Below are positions 45,881 through 58,200 of a stretch of 64,000 nt of DNA, piece by piece. Both the position numbers and the translations under genes were made by a program. Under the pieces are notes generated by a model, which saw only the letters and a program-made list of their open reading frames with translations, did not search any database and was not told where the DNA came from. Origin of the DNA: Nocardia lijiangensis NBRC 108240 (GTDB lineage Bacteria > Actinomycetota > Actinomycetes > Mycobacteriales > Mycobacteriaceae); contig NZ_BDBP01000004.1 of assembly GCF_001613045.1 (NCBI RefSeq), forward strand, positions 124,001 through 188,000, read 5' to 3'. Every line of letters starts with the position of its first letter. The stretch's first letter is position 1.

Positions 45881-47386
45881 TCAGCTCTGGCCGGTTTTGC
45901 GGAAGAACAGCACGTGATCGTGGTCGATCAGCGTGATCGACTTGCGCAGCTGTCGAATGCCCGCGCTGGGCAGGTAGGTCAGATTCGCGAAGGACTGCGT
46001 ATTGCCGAATGCCGACCGCACCTTGTTCTCGGTGGCGTGGGACGCGCCGTAGGCGGCCAGTACCCCGAAGTCCAAGGGCGCGAGGGGTTCGTCGAGCGAT
46101 GCGGGTCCGGCCGGTCGGCCCAGCGCGGCGTACTGGGTCGCCTTGCCGTGCTCGTAGCGGCACAGCTCGTAGGACATGTTCGCGGTGGCCGTCACGCTCA
46201 GCACCGGCCACTGCCGGGAAAGTCGCAGTGCCAGTGGATTTCTGCCGGTCGGAGCCAGCTCCCAGTTCAGGCTCATCACCGTCACCCAGCCGCCGTAGGA
46301 CATCTCGATCAGCACGACGTCGTCACCGAGCGTGTTCGCGGTATTGAACTCCGCCTCGCCGATCACCCAGTCCTCGTCATCGGCATTGAGGTAGGTGGCG
46401 CTGTCGACGAGCTGGATGTCGTCCTCGGCGTAGGCCGCGATGATCGCGGCGCGCAGTTGCGTCATGGCGTCCCGGTCCGGGCAGCGCACGCCGAGGGCGC
46501 CGAAGCTGGGGCCGATCTCGACCGGCGTCGACGGCGGCTCCGGATCCTCGCCCGGCGCGAGCGGGCGCAGGCCGACCAGCGCCAAGCGCCAGTTGATCTC
46601 CTCCACCGTCGACAGGTCGCCGGATGACTTGCGGACGATCTGCTGCTGCGTCAGCCGTCCCGCTTGTTCGAGGGTGCGGCACTCCAGTTCGACCAGCGCG
46701 TTGTAGGACTTCGGCGTGAGGTCGAGATCGCGAATGCCGCACGCGCGCAGGCGGATCGACATGCTCGTCGAGGTGTACGCGGAAAACCGCTCGCGGTACA
46801 TCGCCAGGGCTTGCTTGCGTGAGCGGCCCACCATGAGGGTGCGTAGCAGCGTGCTCAGGCTGGCCAGGTACTTGCCCGCCAGGTCGGGATTGTCCGCGGC
46901 GAGCTGAGCGCGAATCCGTGCGGCGTCCTCTACGGCAGCCACGGCCGCGTCCTGGTCCAGCCTGCCGAGCCACACGCCGCACTTGCCGAGCCCGTCGGCG
47001 CACATGCCCGCCACGTGCGGATAAGTTTGCGCCACTTGGCGATACGCGGCGCAGGCACCGCGGATGGTGCTCGTGGCCAGTTCGCGGCCGCCCGCGGCCC
47101 GCGTCACCTGCTCGAAGACGCGCAGGGCCTCTTGCAGTTCGCCGGCGAACCGTGCCTCGACCATCCCGGCGGCCAGCCAGTGCAGCCGGATGCCGACCGC
47201 TTCCTGGGCGGGCGCGGGCGCCTCGACGGTGCGGTCCCGGCGGGCGGTGGGATCGGTTCGGGTGGCGATCAGCGCCTTGGCCAGCTCGGAGAGCGAGGTG
47301 GCCAATCGGAGTTCGGATTCGACAGTTCGGTCTCGGGCCGCACTGCGATCGACCGCTACCTGTCGTTCGATAGCACTCAGATCCAT
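45881..47386 (-). CDS. Hypothetical protein with helical-repeat N-terminal half
   Basis: 501-aa soluble protein of unknown function. Residues ~1-60 are charged and coiled-coil-like. Residues ~70-250 look like degenerate TPR-type helical pairs (GIRLHWLAAGMVEARFAGEL, ADGLGKCGVWLGRLDQDAAV, NPDLAGKYLASLSTLLRTLM). The C-terminal ~200 residues are mixed alpha/beta (VVLIEMSYGGWVTVMSLNWE, SYELCRYEHGKATQYAALG) without a motif I know. ATG at 47386 is a guess, since earlier in-frame starts reach 47464 and no strong Shine-Dalgarno decides. It is divergent from nothing obvious and is followed by dtd on the same strand upstream. Confidence 0.6.
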   Translation of the reverse strand: MDLSAIERQVAVDRSAARDRTVESELRLATSLSELAKALIATRTDPTARRDRTVEAPAPAQEAVGIRLHWLAAGMVEARFAGELQEALRVFEQVTRAAGGRELATSTIRGACAAYRQVAQTYPHVAGMCADGLGKCGVWLGRLDQDAAVAAVEDAARIRAQLAADNPDLAGKYLASLSTLLRTLMVGRSRKQALAMYRERFSAYTSTSMSIRLRACGIRDLDLTPKSYNALVELECRTLEQAGRLTQQQIVRKSSGDLSTVEEINWRLALVGLRPLAPGEDPEPPSTPVEIGPSFGALGVRCPDRDAMTQLRAAIIAAYAEDDIQLVDSATYLNADDEDWVIGEAEFNTANTLGDDVVLIEMSYGGWVTVMSLNWELAPTGRNPLALRLSRQWPVLSVTATANMSYELCRYEHGKATQYAALGRPAGPASLDEPLAPLDFGVLAAYGASHATENKVRSAFGNTQSFANLTYLPSAGIRQLRKSITLIDHDHVLFFRKTGQS

Positions 47387-47549
47387 CGCGACCCCAACTC
47401 CCGCATCACCTTTCACAGACGGTCGTTCCTTCGGCCGCATCTGTTCTCGCGGAAAGTCTGCCACAAATCGAGTGCCCTCGCCCGAGAACGATCGGGGCGG
47501 GGAACCGGCCTAGTGCTAGCTGTCAGCTAACTCGGCGCGAACCGCGTGG

Positions 47550-47981
47550 TCACGCCTCCAGAAGCAGCGTGACCGGACCGTCGTTGGTGAGATCGATGTG
47601 CATATGCGCGCCGAAACGACCCGTCGCGACGGTCCCCCCGAGCGCACGCAGTGCCTCGGCGAATACGTCGACCAGAGGTTCGGCGACCGGACCCGGCGCG
47701 GCCGCGGACCAGGATGGGCGCCGCCCCTTGGTGGTGTCGGCATAGAGGGTGAACTGACTGACGACGAGCACGGGCGCGTTCATGTCCGCCGCGGAACGCT
47801 CGCCGTCCAGAATGCGCAGCCGCCACAGCTTGTCCGCCAGGGCCTTCGCCGTCGCTTCGGTGTCGTCGTGGGTGACGCCGACCAGCGCGACCAATCCCTG
47901 CGGGTCGGGTTCGATCCGGCCGACGATCTCCCCGTCGACTCGCACCTCGGCGGCGGTCACGCGCTGCACCAGTACTCGCAT
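47550..47981 (-). CDS. dtd: D-aminoacyl-tRNA deacylase
   Basis: 143-aa DTD, the homodimeric editing enzyme that hydrolyses D-aminoacyl-tRNA (and Gly-tRNAAla). It has both signature motifs: SQFTLYAD and the Gly-cisPro motif in [10 protein letters not shown] at the C terminus. It starts [20 protein letters not shown] with ATG at 47981. Earlier in-frame starts up to 48212 add non-conserved residues. The substrate pocket is built by backbone atoms, so no catalytic side chain is expected. Confidence 0.95.
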   Translation of the reverse strand: MRVLVQRVTAAEVRVDGEIVGRIEPDPQGLVALVGVTHDDTEATAKALADKLWRLRILDGERSAADMNAPVLVVSQFTLYADTTKGRRPSWSAAAPGPVAEPLVDVFAEALRALGGTVATGRFGAHMHIDLTNDGPVTLLLEA

Positions 47982-48384
47982 GCCGTGATCATCGCATTCG
48001 TCGTGCACCGGAGGCGGACGCGCCGCGCAACCGGGCGGCGGCTGCGGTCGGCAAGTGGCTGAGCCGCAGGCATTTCCGGAGGCGAGATCGCCACGAGTGG
48101 CGGTCCGTGTCCCCGACGGGTTGCCAGGAGGTTTCCTGGCAGTGCAGACGGGTGTGGACGGCGACGGCGAGACGATTCGGGTGTGTGCCAATGCGATTGT
48201 GCGGCAGGTCATCAGGCGTTCGTCAGGCTATCGACTCGTACGTCGTTGCGCGTCTGTGCGTTACCCCCACGCTGTCCTAAGTTCATGTAAAGGTTACTGA
48301 TGAGTTGCACTGGACTGCCATCGTCGGATGAGTTCGAACCGTAGTCGAGCGGTGGGCACACCACCCCGGGGGTAGAGGTGCGAG
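47982..48384. other. Intergenic region between dtd and type VII-associated genes
   Basis: About 400 bp between divergent transcripts. It contains one hairpin (tgccagga-ggtt-tcctggca, 48122-48141) and should contain the promoter of the 48385 operon, but no confident -35/-10 pair is visible. A cgggggtagaggtgcgag Shine-Dalgarno-like stretch precedes 48385. No gene is supported here. Confidence 0.5.
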
Positions 48385-48705
48385 ATGACGACTGAGACTT
48401 ACTCCGAGAAGCTGCGGACCGCCGGGTACGAGACCGACAAGGTCCGGGCTCGGTTGGGGAACATCTCCGGTCGGGTTCAGGACCAGCTGAGCACCTTGCT
48501 GTCCGTGATCGGCAGCGACAACTTCGGCAGCAAATACGTTCAGGGCAACGGCAGTCCCGGACTGACGGAGCGGCTGCAGGGTGCGGTGGACGGCACCACC
48601 ACTATGGCGGAGTCCTGGGCGAACCTGTCGAAGGGGCAGTACGAGGCGGCGGTTGCCGCCGAGCGGAACGAGGACGCCGCTCGGCAGTTGATCGAGCAAG
48701 TCTGA
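48385..48705 (+). CDS. Small helical WXG100/EspC-like protein
   Basis: 106-aa all-helical protein (start MTTETYSEKLRTAGYETDKV). Central AESWANLSKGQYEAAVAAER resembles the W-containing turn of type VII secretion substrates or ESX-associated small proteins, although a strict WXG is absent. No signal peptide or membrane span. It is the first gene of a plus-strand group with the YbaB-like gene and the giant effector-like gene, the common order for actinobacterial ESX-associated loci. It may be a secretion partner or chaperone for the giant protein, by inference. Confidence 0.6.
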   Translation: MTTETYSEKLRTAGYETDKVRARLGNISGRVQDQLSTLLSVIGSDNFGSKYVQGNGSPGLTERLQGAVDGTTTMAESWANLSKGQYEAAVAAERNEDAARQLIEQV

Positions 48706-48766
48706 GCAGCGGCAGTGGTGGCCGGCGGGCTTTCCGGGTGCCGCCATGGAGTTCGGAGTGGGTGAA

Positions 48767-49273
48767 ATGACGTCTGGGCGTATGGAGGGGGAGATCGCCG
48801 GGCTGTTGGAGGACTTCCGCAGCCGCATGCGGGATATCGCGGAAGCGCAGCGGGAGCGCGTCAAGCTGACGGCGACCGCGACCACGCGTGACAAGACGGT
48901 ATCGGTGACGGTGAACGCCAACGGCGTCGTCATCGAGACTCGCTTCTCCGACCGCATCGATGAACTGAGCTACGACCAGATCGCCAAGGCGGTCACCCGG
49001 ATGGCGCAGCAAGCGGCCGACGAGGTGTTCGCCAAGAGCAAGGCGCTCGCTGCGCCGTTGTTCGACGAGCAGGCACGGCTGCCGAAATTGTCCGACGTGA
49101 TCGAGGGAATGCCGGATATCGAGACCGAAATTCCACGGGAGCCGCCGGTTTCGCTGGCGCCCCCCGGTTCGTCGGAGCGCGATGAGGTGATGACGTTCAC
49201 CGATGTCGAGAGCTACAACCACGGTGGTGGTAGCAGGGGACCAACGGAGAGCGTCGCCGGCCAAGCCTGGTGA
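48767..49273 (+). CDS. YbaB/EbfC-family-like protein
   Basis: 168-aa protein whose first ~110 residues fit the YbaB/EbfC fold: a helix (MEGEIAGLLEDFRSRMRDIA), a central sheet (VSVTVNANGVVIETRFSD) and a long helix (YDQIAKAVTRMAQQAADEVF). The remaining tail is Pro/Glu-rich and probably disordered. YbaB-like proteins beside type VII genes are common in Nocardia and Mycobacterium, often annotated as DNA-binding or ESX-associated. ATG at 48767 is chosen because GGAG lies 8 nt upstream. ATG 48746 would add seven residues. 19 nt separate it from the giant gene. Confidence 0.75.
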   Translation: MTSGRMEGEIAGLLEDFRSRMRDIAEAQRERVKLTATATTRDKTVSVTVNANGVVIETRFSDRIDELSYDQIAKAVTRMAQQAADEVFAKSKALAAPLFDEQARLPKLSDVIEGMPDIETEIPREPPVSLAPPGSSERDEVMTFTDVESYNHGGGSRGPTESVAGQAW

Positions 49274-49292
49274 CGTGTGAATCGGCCTCTCG

Positions 49293-52200
49293 ATGGGTTA
49301 TTGGGCGATTCCGCCGGAGCTCGCTTGGCTCGAGTGGGTAGCGGGCTCGGAGATCACGCGCATCGATCCCGACGATGTGGTCAAGGTTTCCGCTGTACTG
49401 CGGGAGATCGCCGAAGAGATCCTGTATGAGGCGATAGCGGAGGCGGATGTCGCCGCCGCGGCGGTGGTCAATGCGTATCCGCAGGGTGATGGCGGACAGC
49501 AGATCGTCGATTCGCTGCGCTCGGTGATTCATGACGACACGCCCAAAGGCGGGACGCCGCAACACGGTTCGATCGAGTTGATGGGCAACTCGTTCAACGA
49601 TCTCGCGGTCTCGGTCGATGATTTCGCGGGTGCGGTTCACGCGAATCACCTGAACGCGATCTTCTCGCTCGGTTGGTTGGCGGCGGAGCTGGCCCTGTCC
49701 TTCTTCGCCGGCCCGGGGGCGGGGGCCGTGCAGGCCGGGGCGATCGCGGCGACGCGAGCCGTGTTCCGAGCAATGGCGCAGTGGTTGGAGGGCCGGATCA
49801 TCGCCATGCTCGCCAGGACATTCCTGTCGGATGCGGCGAAGGATGTGGTGTCGAAGCTCGTTTACGAGATCGTCCAGGAAGCGATCGTCGAGGTCTTCCA
49901 GGGCACCGCGCAAGAGGTGGCGGTGCAGGGCATCGTCATCGCCGAGGGTCTGAACAGCCAGGGCTGGGATACGGGCGCGATCTGGGAGAACGCCTGGGTC
50001 TCCGCGCTGGCCGGTGGCGCCGGTGGTGGTGCGGGTTTCGGATTGAACCGGGCGATGGGCCGGATCGCGCCCGGCTTGATGAACAGTCGCGGTTGGCGTG
50101 GGTTCACCGGTGGCGCGATCGTCGGTACGGGGGCGGGTCTGGCGGGCGCTTTTGTCGCGGCGTGGGCGACAGGGAACTGGGATCCGCGTTCATTCGTCGG
50201 TGGCGCGATCTCCGGCGCTGGGCCGAGCGGTGTTCACGGCTACAGGGGCCAGACCCAGCACAACGGGCCGATCAACTACAACCGGGAGCCGGTCCGGGTC
50301 GGTACCCTGCCCGGCTCCGGACCTGCCGGTGACGGTACGTCCCCGGTTCCCGCACCGGATGTTGCCGATGGTGCGGGCACCAATGGTGCCGGTGCCGACG
50401 GTGGTGGAACGAACGGTGGTGGGGCGAACGGAGCCGGGACCAACGGCGCTGGAGCGAATGGTGCCGGAGCCAATGCCGATGGCGGTAGTGGTGCTGGAAC
50501 TCCGAGCACCACACCCGCGTCGGCGGACACCAGCCAATATGCCGGAAACGCAGGCACTTCCGATGCCGGAGCGGTGGGCACGAGCGAGGCCGGTGGTGAC
50601 TCGGCGGCAAGCCAGCAGAGCGCTGCCCCGGCCCCTGCCGGTCAAGGCAATGCGAATTCCGATGCCAACGAAGGCAATACGAACACCTCGAACGGTGATT
50701 CCGCTGCGCAGAACGGCGGCGCCCCCTCGACGGGCGCGCATTCGGTTGCGCCGGGCGGAGATTCCGCGCAAGTGGGCGCCGATTCCGCACAAGCGGGCGG
50801 GGCCTCCGTACATGCGGGCGGCGCGGATTCCGCCGCGCACACGGATCACCCCGCATCCGTTGCTTCGGATTCGGTTGCGCCGGAAGGTAGTTCAGCTGCG
50901 GATGGCCACCGCGTAGCCGAAGGCTCCACCCCGGAAACTTCAGCTGCCGGTGCCACCGATTCGGGGACCGGTGCCGGTACGACCGGGGCCGGAGTCGGAG
51001 TCGGAGCCGGAGTCGGAGTCGGAGTCGGCGGAGCGTCGCCCGCGGCGCAGACGCCTGGCGTTGCTCCCGTGAACGCCGGACCGGTCGGGATGGCCACGCC
51101 CGGCGCGCCGACGGTTGCCGGTACCCCCGCTGCGGCCGTTCCCGGTTCGACGCCTGCGGTCGCCGGGCCGACGGCGTCGAATGTCGCCCCCGGTGCCTCG
51201 TCGCCGGCGTCTTCGTCGCCGACCTCATCCGCTGCTCCGGCGCAGCAGTCCGGTAGCGCCCTCGCGTCGAATGCTTCCCGGCCCGCCAATGCACAGGGGA
51301 GTTCCGCCGCGCTGGACGGCACTACGCGCGCCGTCCCACCCGATACGGTCGGCGCGACGCCGACCGGCGAGGGCCGGACGGAGGTTGGCGCGGGACCGGC
51401 CCGGGCGGCCGGTGTTCCCGGCGCGTCGACGGACCAGGCCGGATCGGTTCAGGCGCAAATCGCGGATTCCGAAGCGCCGCAGGCCCGATCGCAGGCGGAC
51501 ACGGAGGGCGACGCCGCCGCGGCGAGTACCGGTCAGCAGCAGGTGCAGGTGGGCCCTGCCGACCTGGTTTCGCCCGACCCGGCGCCGACAACGCCGGACG
51601 GCACGGCGGATCCGATTTCCCGACAGCGAGATACGGACGATGCGGCCGATCAGGACGATGCTGTCGGAGTGGACCCGGCCGCGGCTGCCCTCGTGCTGCC
51701 GCCCGCATCGCCCGGCCGACCGGGACCGGCGCCGAGCAGCTCACGCCCGACCACCGGCGGCGATCGGGCGGAAGCCGAGCCCGACACGAGTTCGAGTGCC
51801 GCCCCCGATGCGCGGCCGAACCCCGACCGCGACCCCGATCTGGATCCGGATCTCGATCCCGACGCCGTGTCTGTCGCGGACCCCGATGCCGATGCGGCCG
51901 CCGCACCTGACGCGGACCCGGATCCTGACGCCGACACCGACTCTCACGCGGACACTGATAACACCAACACCCGTGACCCGCGCCGTGTCCTACCTGAGGA
52001 CAGCAGCGAGCCGACCCGCGCGGAGATCGACGAGGCCGACGCCATCCTGAACCGGATGGAGCCGGGTCTGCGTGCGCAGGATCTGCTGCTCGGCGATTCC
52101 GACACCAATCCCGCCACCGACGACGAGGCCGCGGCGCATGCGGACAAGAACTCCCGGCGGTGGAACGCGCTGACCGACGCCGAACGGGCCGCCCTGATTC

Positions 52201-55200
52201 GTGCGTATCCGGACGTGATCGGCAGAGCACCCGGCATCGACACGCATTCCGCCGACACCGCCAACCGGTTGCAGATCGCCAGGGATATCGCGGATCTCAG
52301 CGCACGCGACACCCTGAACCGCCAGGAACGTCAGCAACTGCGCAACCTGAGGCGCACGGTCGCCGACTTGCGGCAGGCGCAGGTGCGGGCCGCGCGGATC
52401 GATCCGGACCTGCCGGTGCGCGTGCTCGCCTACGATCCGAGTGCCTTCGGTGGAAAGGGCAGGGCGCTGGTCGCGTTCGGCAATCCGGATACGGCGACGC
52501 TGGTGTCGTTGCATGTGCAGGGCAGGAACGCGACCGTGGCGGATCTCGGCGCAGTCCTCCAGGAGACCGCCTCCAGGCACGCCGCGGCCACGGGCCGCCT
52601 GCGCGCGGGAGACTCGCTGGCATCCATTGCCTGGCTCGGTTACGACACACCGGGCCGGGCGTCGGCGATGGTCAACTGGCGTGCGAAGAAGGCGGCGGAC
52701 CTGCTCCGGCGCGATATCGCGATCCTCAACGCGACCAGGGCGGTGGCGGGGGACAAGCCGTCCGTCAGGATCATCGCGGGCGGCTACGGTGTCGACGTCG
52801 CGGCAGCCGCGGGCCGCAAGGGCCGGTTGTCGGGCCTGGTCGGCGATATCGCGCTGGTCGGCACGCCGGGCGATCCGATTCTGCCGTCGAAGCACTTCGG
52901 CGACGGCGTGCGGGTGTTCGTGCCCGATGAGACCAACGGGCTCTACCGCCACTGGAACGCGCCGGACCCCGAGGGCTCGAGGGCGCCGCGAGGGGTCCCG
53001 GTCGACACCATGTACCGGGTGTCCGATATCGAGTCCAACCGGGCAGGGACGGCACCTTACGTGCCGGATGTCGATCCGTCGCAACCGAATTCGCCACGTC
53101 CGGACATGACCGAGAGTGGCTGCGGGCCACAGGCGCTGTGGAAGGCGGCCGAGGTCACCGGCAACCCCGCCATCACTGTTCCGGCGCCGGACAGTGTCGG
53201 CCCGGATGGTATGGACTGGCGCGATATAGAGCGCAATGCCGATGCTCAGCTGACTCCGTTGTGGCGGCGAGGGCGCCTCGCCGCGTTGAACCTGCTGGGA
53301 ACCGGACGCAAGCGCACGGGGCAGCACGCGATCGCTGATGCGCTGCGGTACATGCGCGGCAAGTCCGCCGTGATCGTCATCAATCAGCAGCGGGGTAGCG
53401 TCCCCGACGGCGAGCCGGGTGCGCACGCGTTCACCATGTACTACGACTCCGACACCGACAAGGTCATGGTGTATGACCCGCTGCGGCAACCGGATCCGTT
53501 CGAGTTCGATCCCACCAAGGTTCCGGACGCGAAGGCGACCTGGGGCATTTTCTACAACAAGAACGGCATCGCCACACGCCCGCTCGGCGACGAGCGCGGG
53601 CATGGGCTCGCGGCCGGAAGCGGCGCGCGCAACGACGATCTCGACCGGCGGATGCCGCCGCGAGCGGGCACGAGCGATCCGTCCGACCCGATGGCCGCGC
53701 TGCGGCGCACCCTCGACGAATCGCGGGCACCCGGGCAACAGAGCCCGGATCCGCTGACCGACCCCGAGCGCGCTTACGTCGACGAGCTGTCCGGCAGTCT
53801 CGGACTCGGTGATTCGCTGTCCGGCAACCCGAATCCGTTGCGAGCACTGGCCGATCTGGCGCAGCGGGTCGCTCCGTCTCCGCAAATGGATCCGGATCCG
53901 GGATCGCGACCTGATACCGCGCCCCCGGCACCGGATATCTTTGTCCCGCAACCATTGTCGCCCGATCTGACGCAGGCGTGGCTGCTCAGTCAGATGAATG
54001 TGCCCCTCGATGCACCGCTTCAGGCGCGGCTCGCGGAGGCGATTGCCGAGCAGCGGGTTCGAACCCTGTTGCGCGCGGGCGCGATCGAGGCTCTCGCTCG
54101 CGCGATCCGGTCCCCGATCGACTCGGCCGACCTGGACCTGAGCGCCGCGGAACTCGCCCACTGGGCCGGTGCGCTCGAGGTGCCCGCCGTCGATCTCGCC
54201 ACCGATCGCGGCGTCGCCGAAACGCTGACCAGGCTGCGCGCGGAAACCCGTGATTTCGCCGCCACCATCGCCCAGCTGGCCGACGCACCGCCGCAGCGAG
54301 ATGACGCGGGGTCCGCCAGTGGGCGGTCGCCGGAGTCCGCGTCGCGTGCGGTGGCCGAGCGCAATCGTGGTCGTTGCGCGGAGCTGTCGTTGCGGTTGAT
54401 CAAGGCGTTGACCGGCAGTTCGGTGATCAGGCTGCCGTCGGGGGCTGCCGGGCTGGACGGAATGACCGCGGCCGAGGTGCAGGCCGCGGCCGGCGGCCAG
54501 TTGCGCACGGTGTCCGGTCACGAGGAGATCCAGCGGGCGCTGCTCGACATGCCGGAGGGGTCTTCGGCATTGGTGGTCGATGCCTATACCGGTCCGGTGG
54601 ATGAGCACGGTGTCGGTGCTCACGCCTATGTGTTCAGGCGTGAGCACGACGGCGTCGTGGTGTACGACGCGGGTGCGGGCAGCGTGCGGGGTTACCCGCC
54701 GAGGCTGCCTTCCGATATCGGCTCGACCCACATGATCCTGTTCGACGACCGCGGCGTTCCGGTGCACCCCATCGCGAGGGACGGATCCGGCCACCACTCG
54801 ACTGTGGATCTGCCGATGCGCATTGGCCTTTCGCTCGGCGAACACTCCGATCAGGTCACTTCGCTGCTGGAGCTGACCAGCGTGGGCAGGGAGATCCTCG
54901 CGATTCTCGGAGACGGCGAGGTCTCGGTCGATTTCCGGCATCAGATGACTTCCGAATTCGCCTATGGCACATACGACTCGGAAGCGGTTGTCGCCGAAAT
55001 CCGTGTCACTGAACGCCATCTCATCAGCCAGGCACAGACGCTGGTGCACGAAGGCGTACACGCGCAGATGGCGTGGGAAGGCGAAACCAGCAACCGGATC
55101 AACCGGATTCGCATGCTGGGCCGGGACGAGTACATCGCGTCGATGGTCCGCGAGGAAGCCCTCGCGGCCGGACGGGAATTCGAGTTCGCGCGTGAACTAC

Positions 55201-58200
55201 GCAGGCTCGGTTACGCGGTCGACGACGACTACCGGCCTGCCGAGCGCTACCTCGCGGCCTACGACGCCAGGGCAGCGCAGGCGTCGCGCCCCGGCCTCGG
55301 CCTCACCGACGAGGAGATCCTGACCCGCGCACGGGAAGCAGGCGCGGCCGCCATCGCGGAGTACATCGCCACCTATCGGTGGGCGGATGGCAACAACTAC
55401 CTCGAGTACTACGGCGCCGCATGGGACGAACTCACGACCGGCGGGTCCGATGTGCACGGGTGGAGTTCGCTCGAAGCGGAGGCGGAGGTCTCCGAGAACG
55501 CGACACGGCGGGTCGTCGCCCAACGGCGTCGGAGGGAGCTGGCGGGCCAGATCAACGATCTCGCGGGCAGTCTCGGCATCGACACCATCGACGCCATCGA
55601 CCAGGAACTGCGCGCGGAGACGCTGCCGAGACTGCGCGAGGCGAACGAGCGGAAATTGGCCGAGTTGGCCGAACGGCTCGGTGTGGATCGGGCCGATGCC
55701 GGCCGGGACATGCTGCCCGACGCGGCGATGGAGCGACAGCGCGCTGAGCTGCTCGGCCGTGAACTGCGGCTTCGGTTGTTGTCCGATCTCGGCGATCAGT
55801 ATCACCTGCAGGGTGAGTTGATCAACCGTGCCGACGCCGCTGCGAATGCCGCCGTGGCCAGGGATGTGCTCGCGTCCGAACTCGAGGAGGCCGGACTCGA
55901 CGGGGCCGATAGGATCACCCCGCACGTCGCGCTGGTCGCCGGAGAGCCGCCTCGGGTGGTCGTCGTCGCGCTCGAACGCGAGCACGCCGCCGTGCTCGTC
56001 GAGGCGTTGGCGCGCCGCTCGGAACTCGCGGCCGCGCTGGGTCATCCCGATCTGGATCTGCGGTTGATCGAGGTCGCAGAGCCGGGCCCGGACGCGAATG
56101 TCGAGGTGACATCGCTTCGTCGCAACGCCGGTCCTGACGTCGTCGACGAAGCGTTGAATTGGACTTCCGAGGACGAACCTGCCGTACCGGTGGGGATGCC
56201 GGGCGATTCCGCGGGCGAGACGTCGGCGGATCGGATCGCGCGGGTTCGGCGTCTGCTGGAGAGCAGCGAGATCGGCGCGTGGGCCGATGACATGCTTCAG
56301 CGCTCCAACGTTCGCGTTGTGCACCAACTGGACGTCGAGCCGCGCTATTACCCGGAGCGCAGGACGCTCGTTCTCGACTACCGGACCTCGGAGGTGCGGC
56401 AGGCCATCGATATGGTGCATGCCGCCGCCCACTTGCGTGATGCCGCGGAGGGGTTGTCACCGCATCCGTTGACGACGCAAGTTGGCGACTACGTCGACGC
56501 GATGGTCCGGCAGGAGAGCCGCGCGCACGCGCTGGAGGCCGAGTTCGTCAAACAGTTGCGGGCCAGTGGACACGTCGTTCCTGTCGGCGATCTGGAAGGC
56601 GCGAGCGATGCCGCACGTCCCGGGATGGCGCATCAGGCCCTGAATCGGATGACCGATTTGTCGCGGTCGCGACGCTTCGATGATCCCATGCGGGACCCGG
56701 CGCTCGACTTCGGTGCGGCAGGCATCCGGGCGTACCTCGGGACGTCCAACAGTGGTGTCACCGACTATGTCGGCGTCTACACCAGGGATTGGAACGACGC
56801 GAACGGCGTGGCGGCCGACGGCACGGTCCACGTCGACGGCGCCGTTCCCGATGTCGACATTTACCAGAGTGTCGATGATGCGGACTTCGTCGATCATTCC
56901 GATGACGACTCGCCGGATGCCATCGATGGACATCAGGACGCCGACGATGCGCAGCTCGTCGAGCATTCCGACGATGTCGCTCCGCACACACCCGAGGCGA
57001 ACCGCGGCCGCTGCGCCGAACTCGCGCTGCGCCTGATCAAGCGGATGACCGGCAGCACGACGATCGAGCCGCCGAAGGGTCCGGTCGGGCTCGATGGCAT
57101 GTCGCGGGCGCAGGTGCAGGAAGCCGCGGGTGGCCAGCTGCGGTCCTACACCGATCATGATGCGATCCGCCGGGCGATCCCGGAAGGGGGCTGGGCGCTG
57201 GTCATCGACGAGTATTCCGGTCCCCTGGACGAATTCGGTGTTGGTGCCCACGCCTATGCGCTCGGGCCGGGGACCGACGGCTTGACCGTTCGGGATCCCG
57301 GCAAGGAGGAGGAGCACGGCTTCCCGCCATCGATTCCGCGGGAGTTGCACGGCACGTCCGCCATCATCTTCGATGCGCAGGGCAACCCTGTGCATGCCAT
57401 CCGGGGAGAGGGTGCCGGGTATCTGCCGACGGCGGATTCGCCGGTGCGTATCGGCCGCTCGCTCGACTCGCACGCCGATCAGGTGCGAGCGCTGTTGCGC
57501 GGGACGGAGACCGGCGCGGATGTGCTTCGGGTGCTGGACGATTCGTCGGTGCGCGTGCGATACGAACGGGCGGCCGCGGATCGGCGCACGGGTGGGTTCG
57601 CCGCCGACTCGTTGACGGCCACGGTGTACACCGGCACCAATGATCAGGTGCGTCAGGCATTGTCGTTGGCGCACGAGTCGGTGCACGCCGAGCGGTACAT
57701 ACGCGGCGAGTCCGGCCATCTCGGCATGGACCGTGCGATGTTCATCCGCACGATGGTCGCCGAGGAGGCGGCGGCGGTAGCGCGGTGGATCCAGCTCGCC
57801 CGCGAGTTCCGCGCCGACCAACAGCTCGGTGGATACTTCGGCGACCGGCACTACCTCGAAGACGTCTACGATGCGGCATTCGCGGCGGCACTCGGATCAG
57901 GCAGCGGCACAGGGCAATCCACAGATACCGACAGTGTGCGCCGAGCGCACGACCGCGCGGCCGAGGCGTTGATCGACGAGATCAGAACCCATGTGTGGCC
58001 GAACGGCAAGAACTACGCCGAGTACTACGGGGCCGAATGGGATCGCGCCCGCACCGATCACGCCGGGCTCTACGACCCGCAGATCACGCGGGAACCGTCA
58101 CCGGAGGCGGCCGCGGCCTTGCGCGCCGGTGCGGTGGACCGCAGCCGGGCGCAGCGCGATCTGGTCGACATCACCGACGAACTCAACAGCAGGGCAGGCG

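Noticed and set aside
50390..50480. Repeated ggtgccggagc-like units as a possible satellite or phase-variable tract
   Set aside because: The units are imperfect and code for NGAG-type linker repeats in the giant protein. No uniform short repeat prone to slippage is present.
51990..55061. Long minus-strand open frame (~1,023 codons) opposite the giant gene
   Set aside because: Shadow of the plus-strand frame, which has papain and HExxH motifs and stays open for 14.7 kb.
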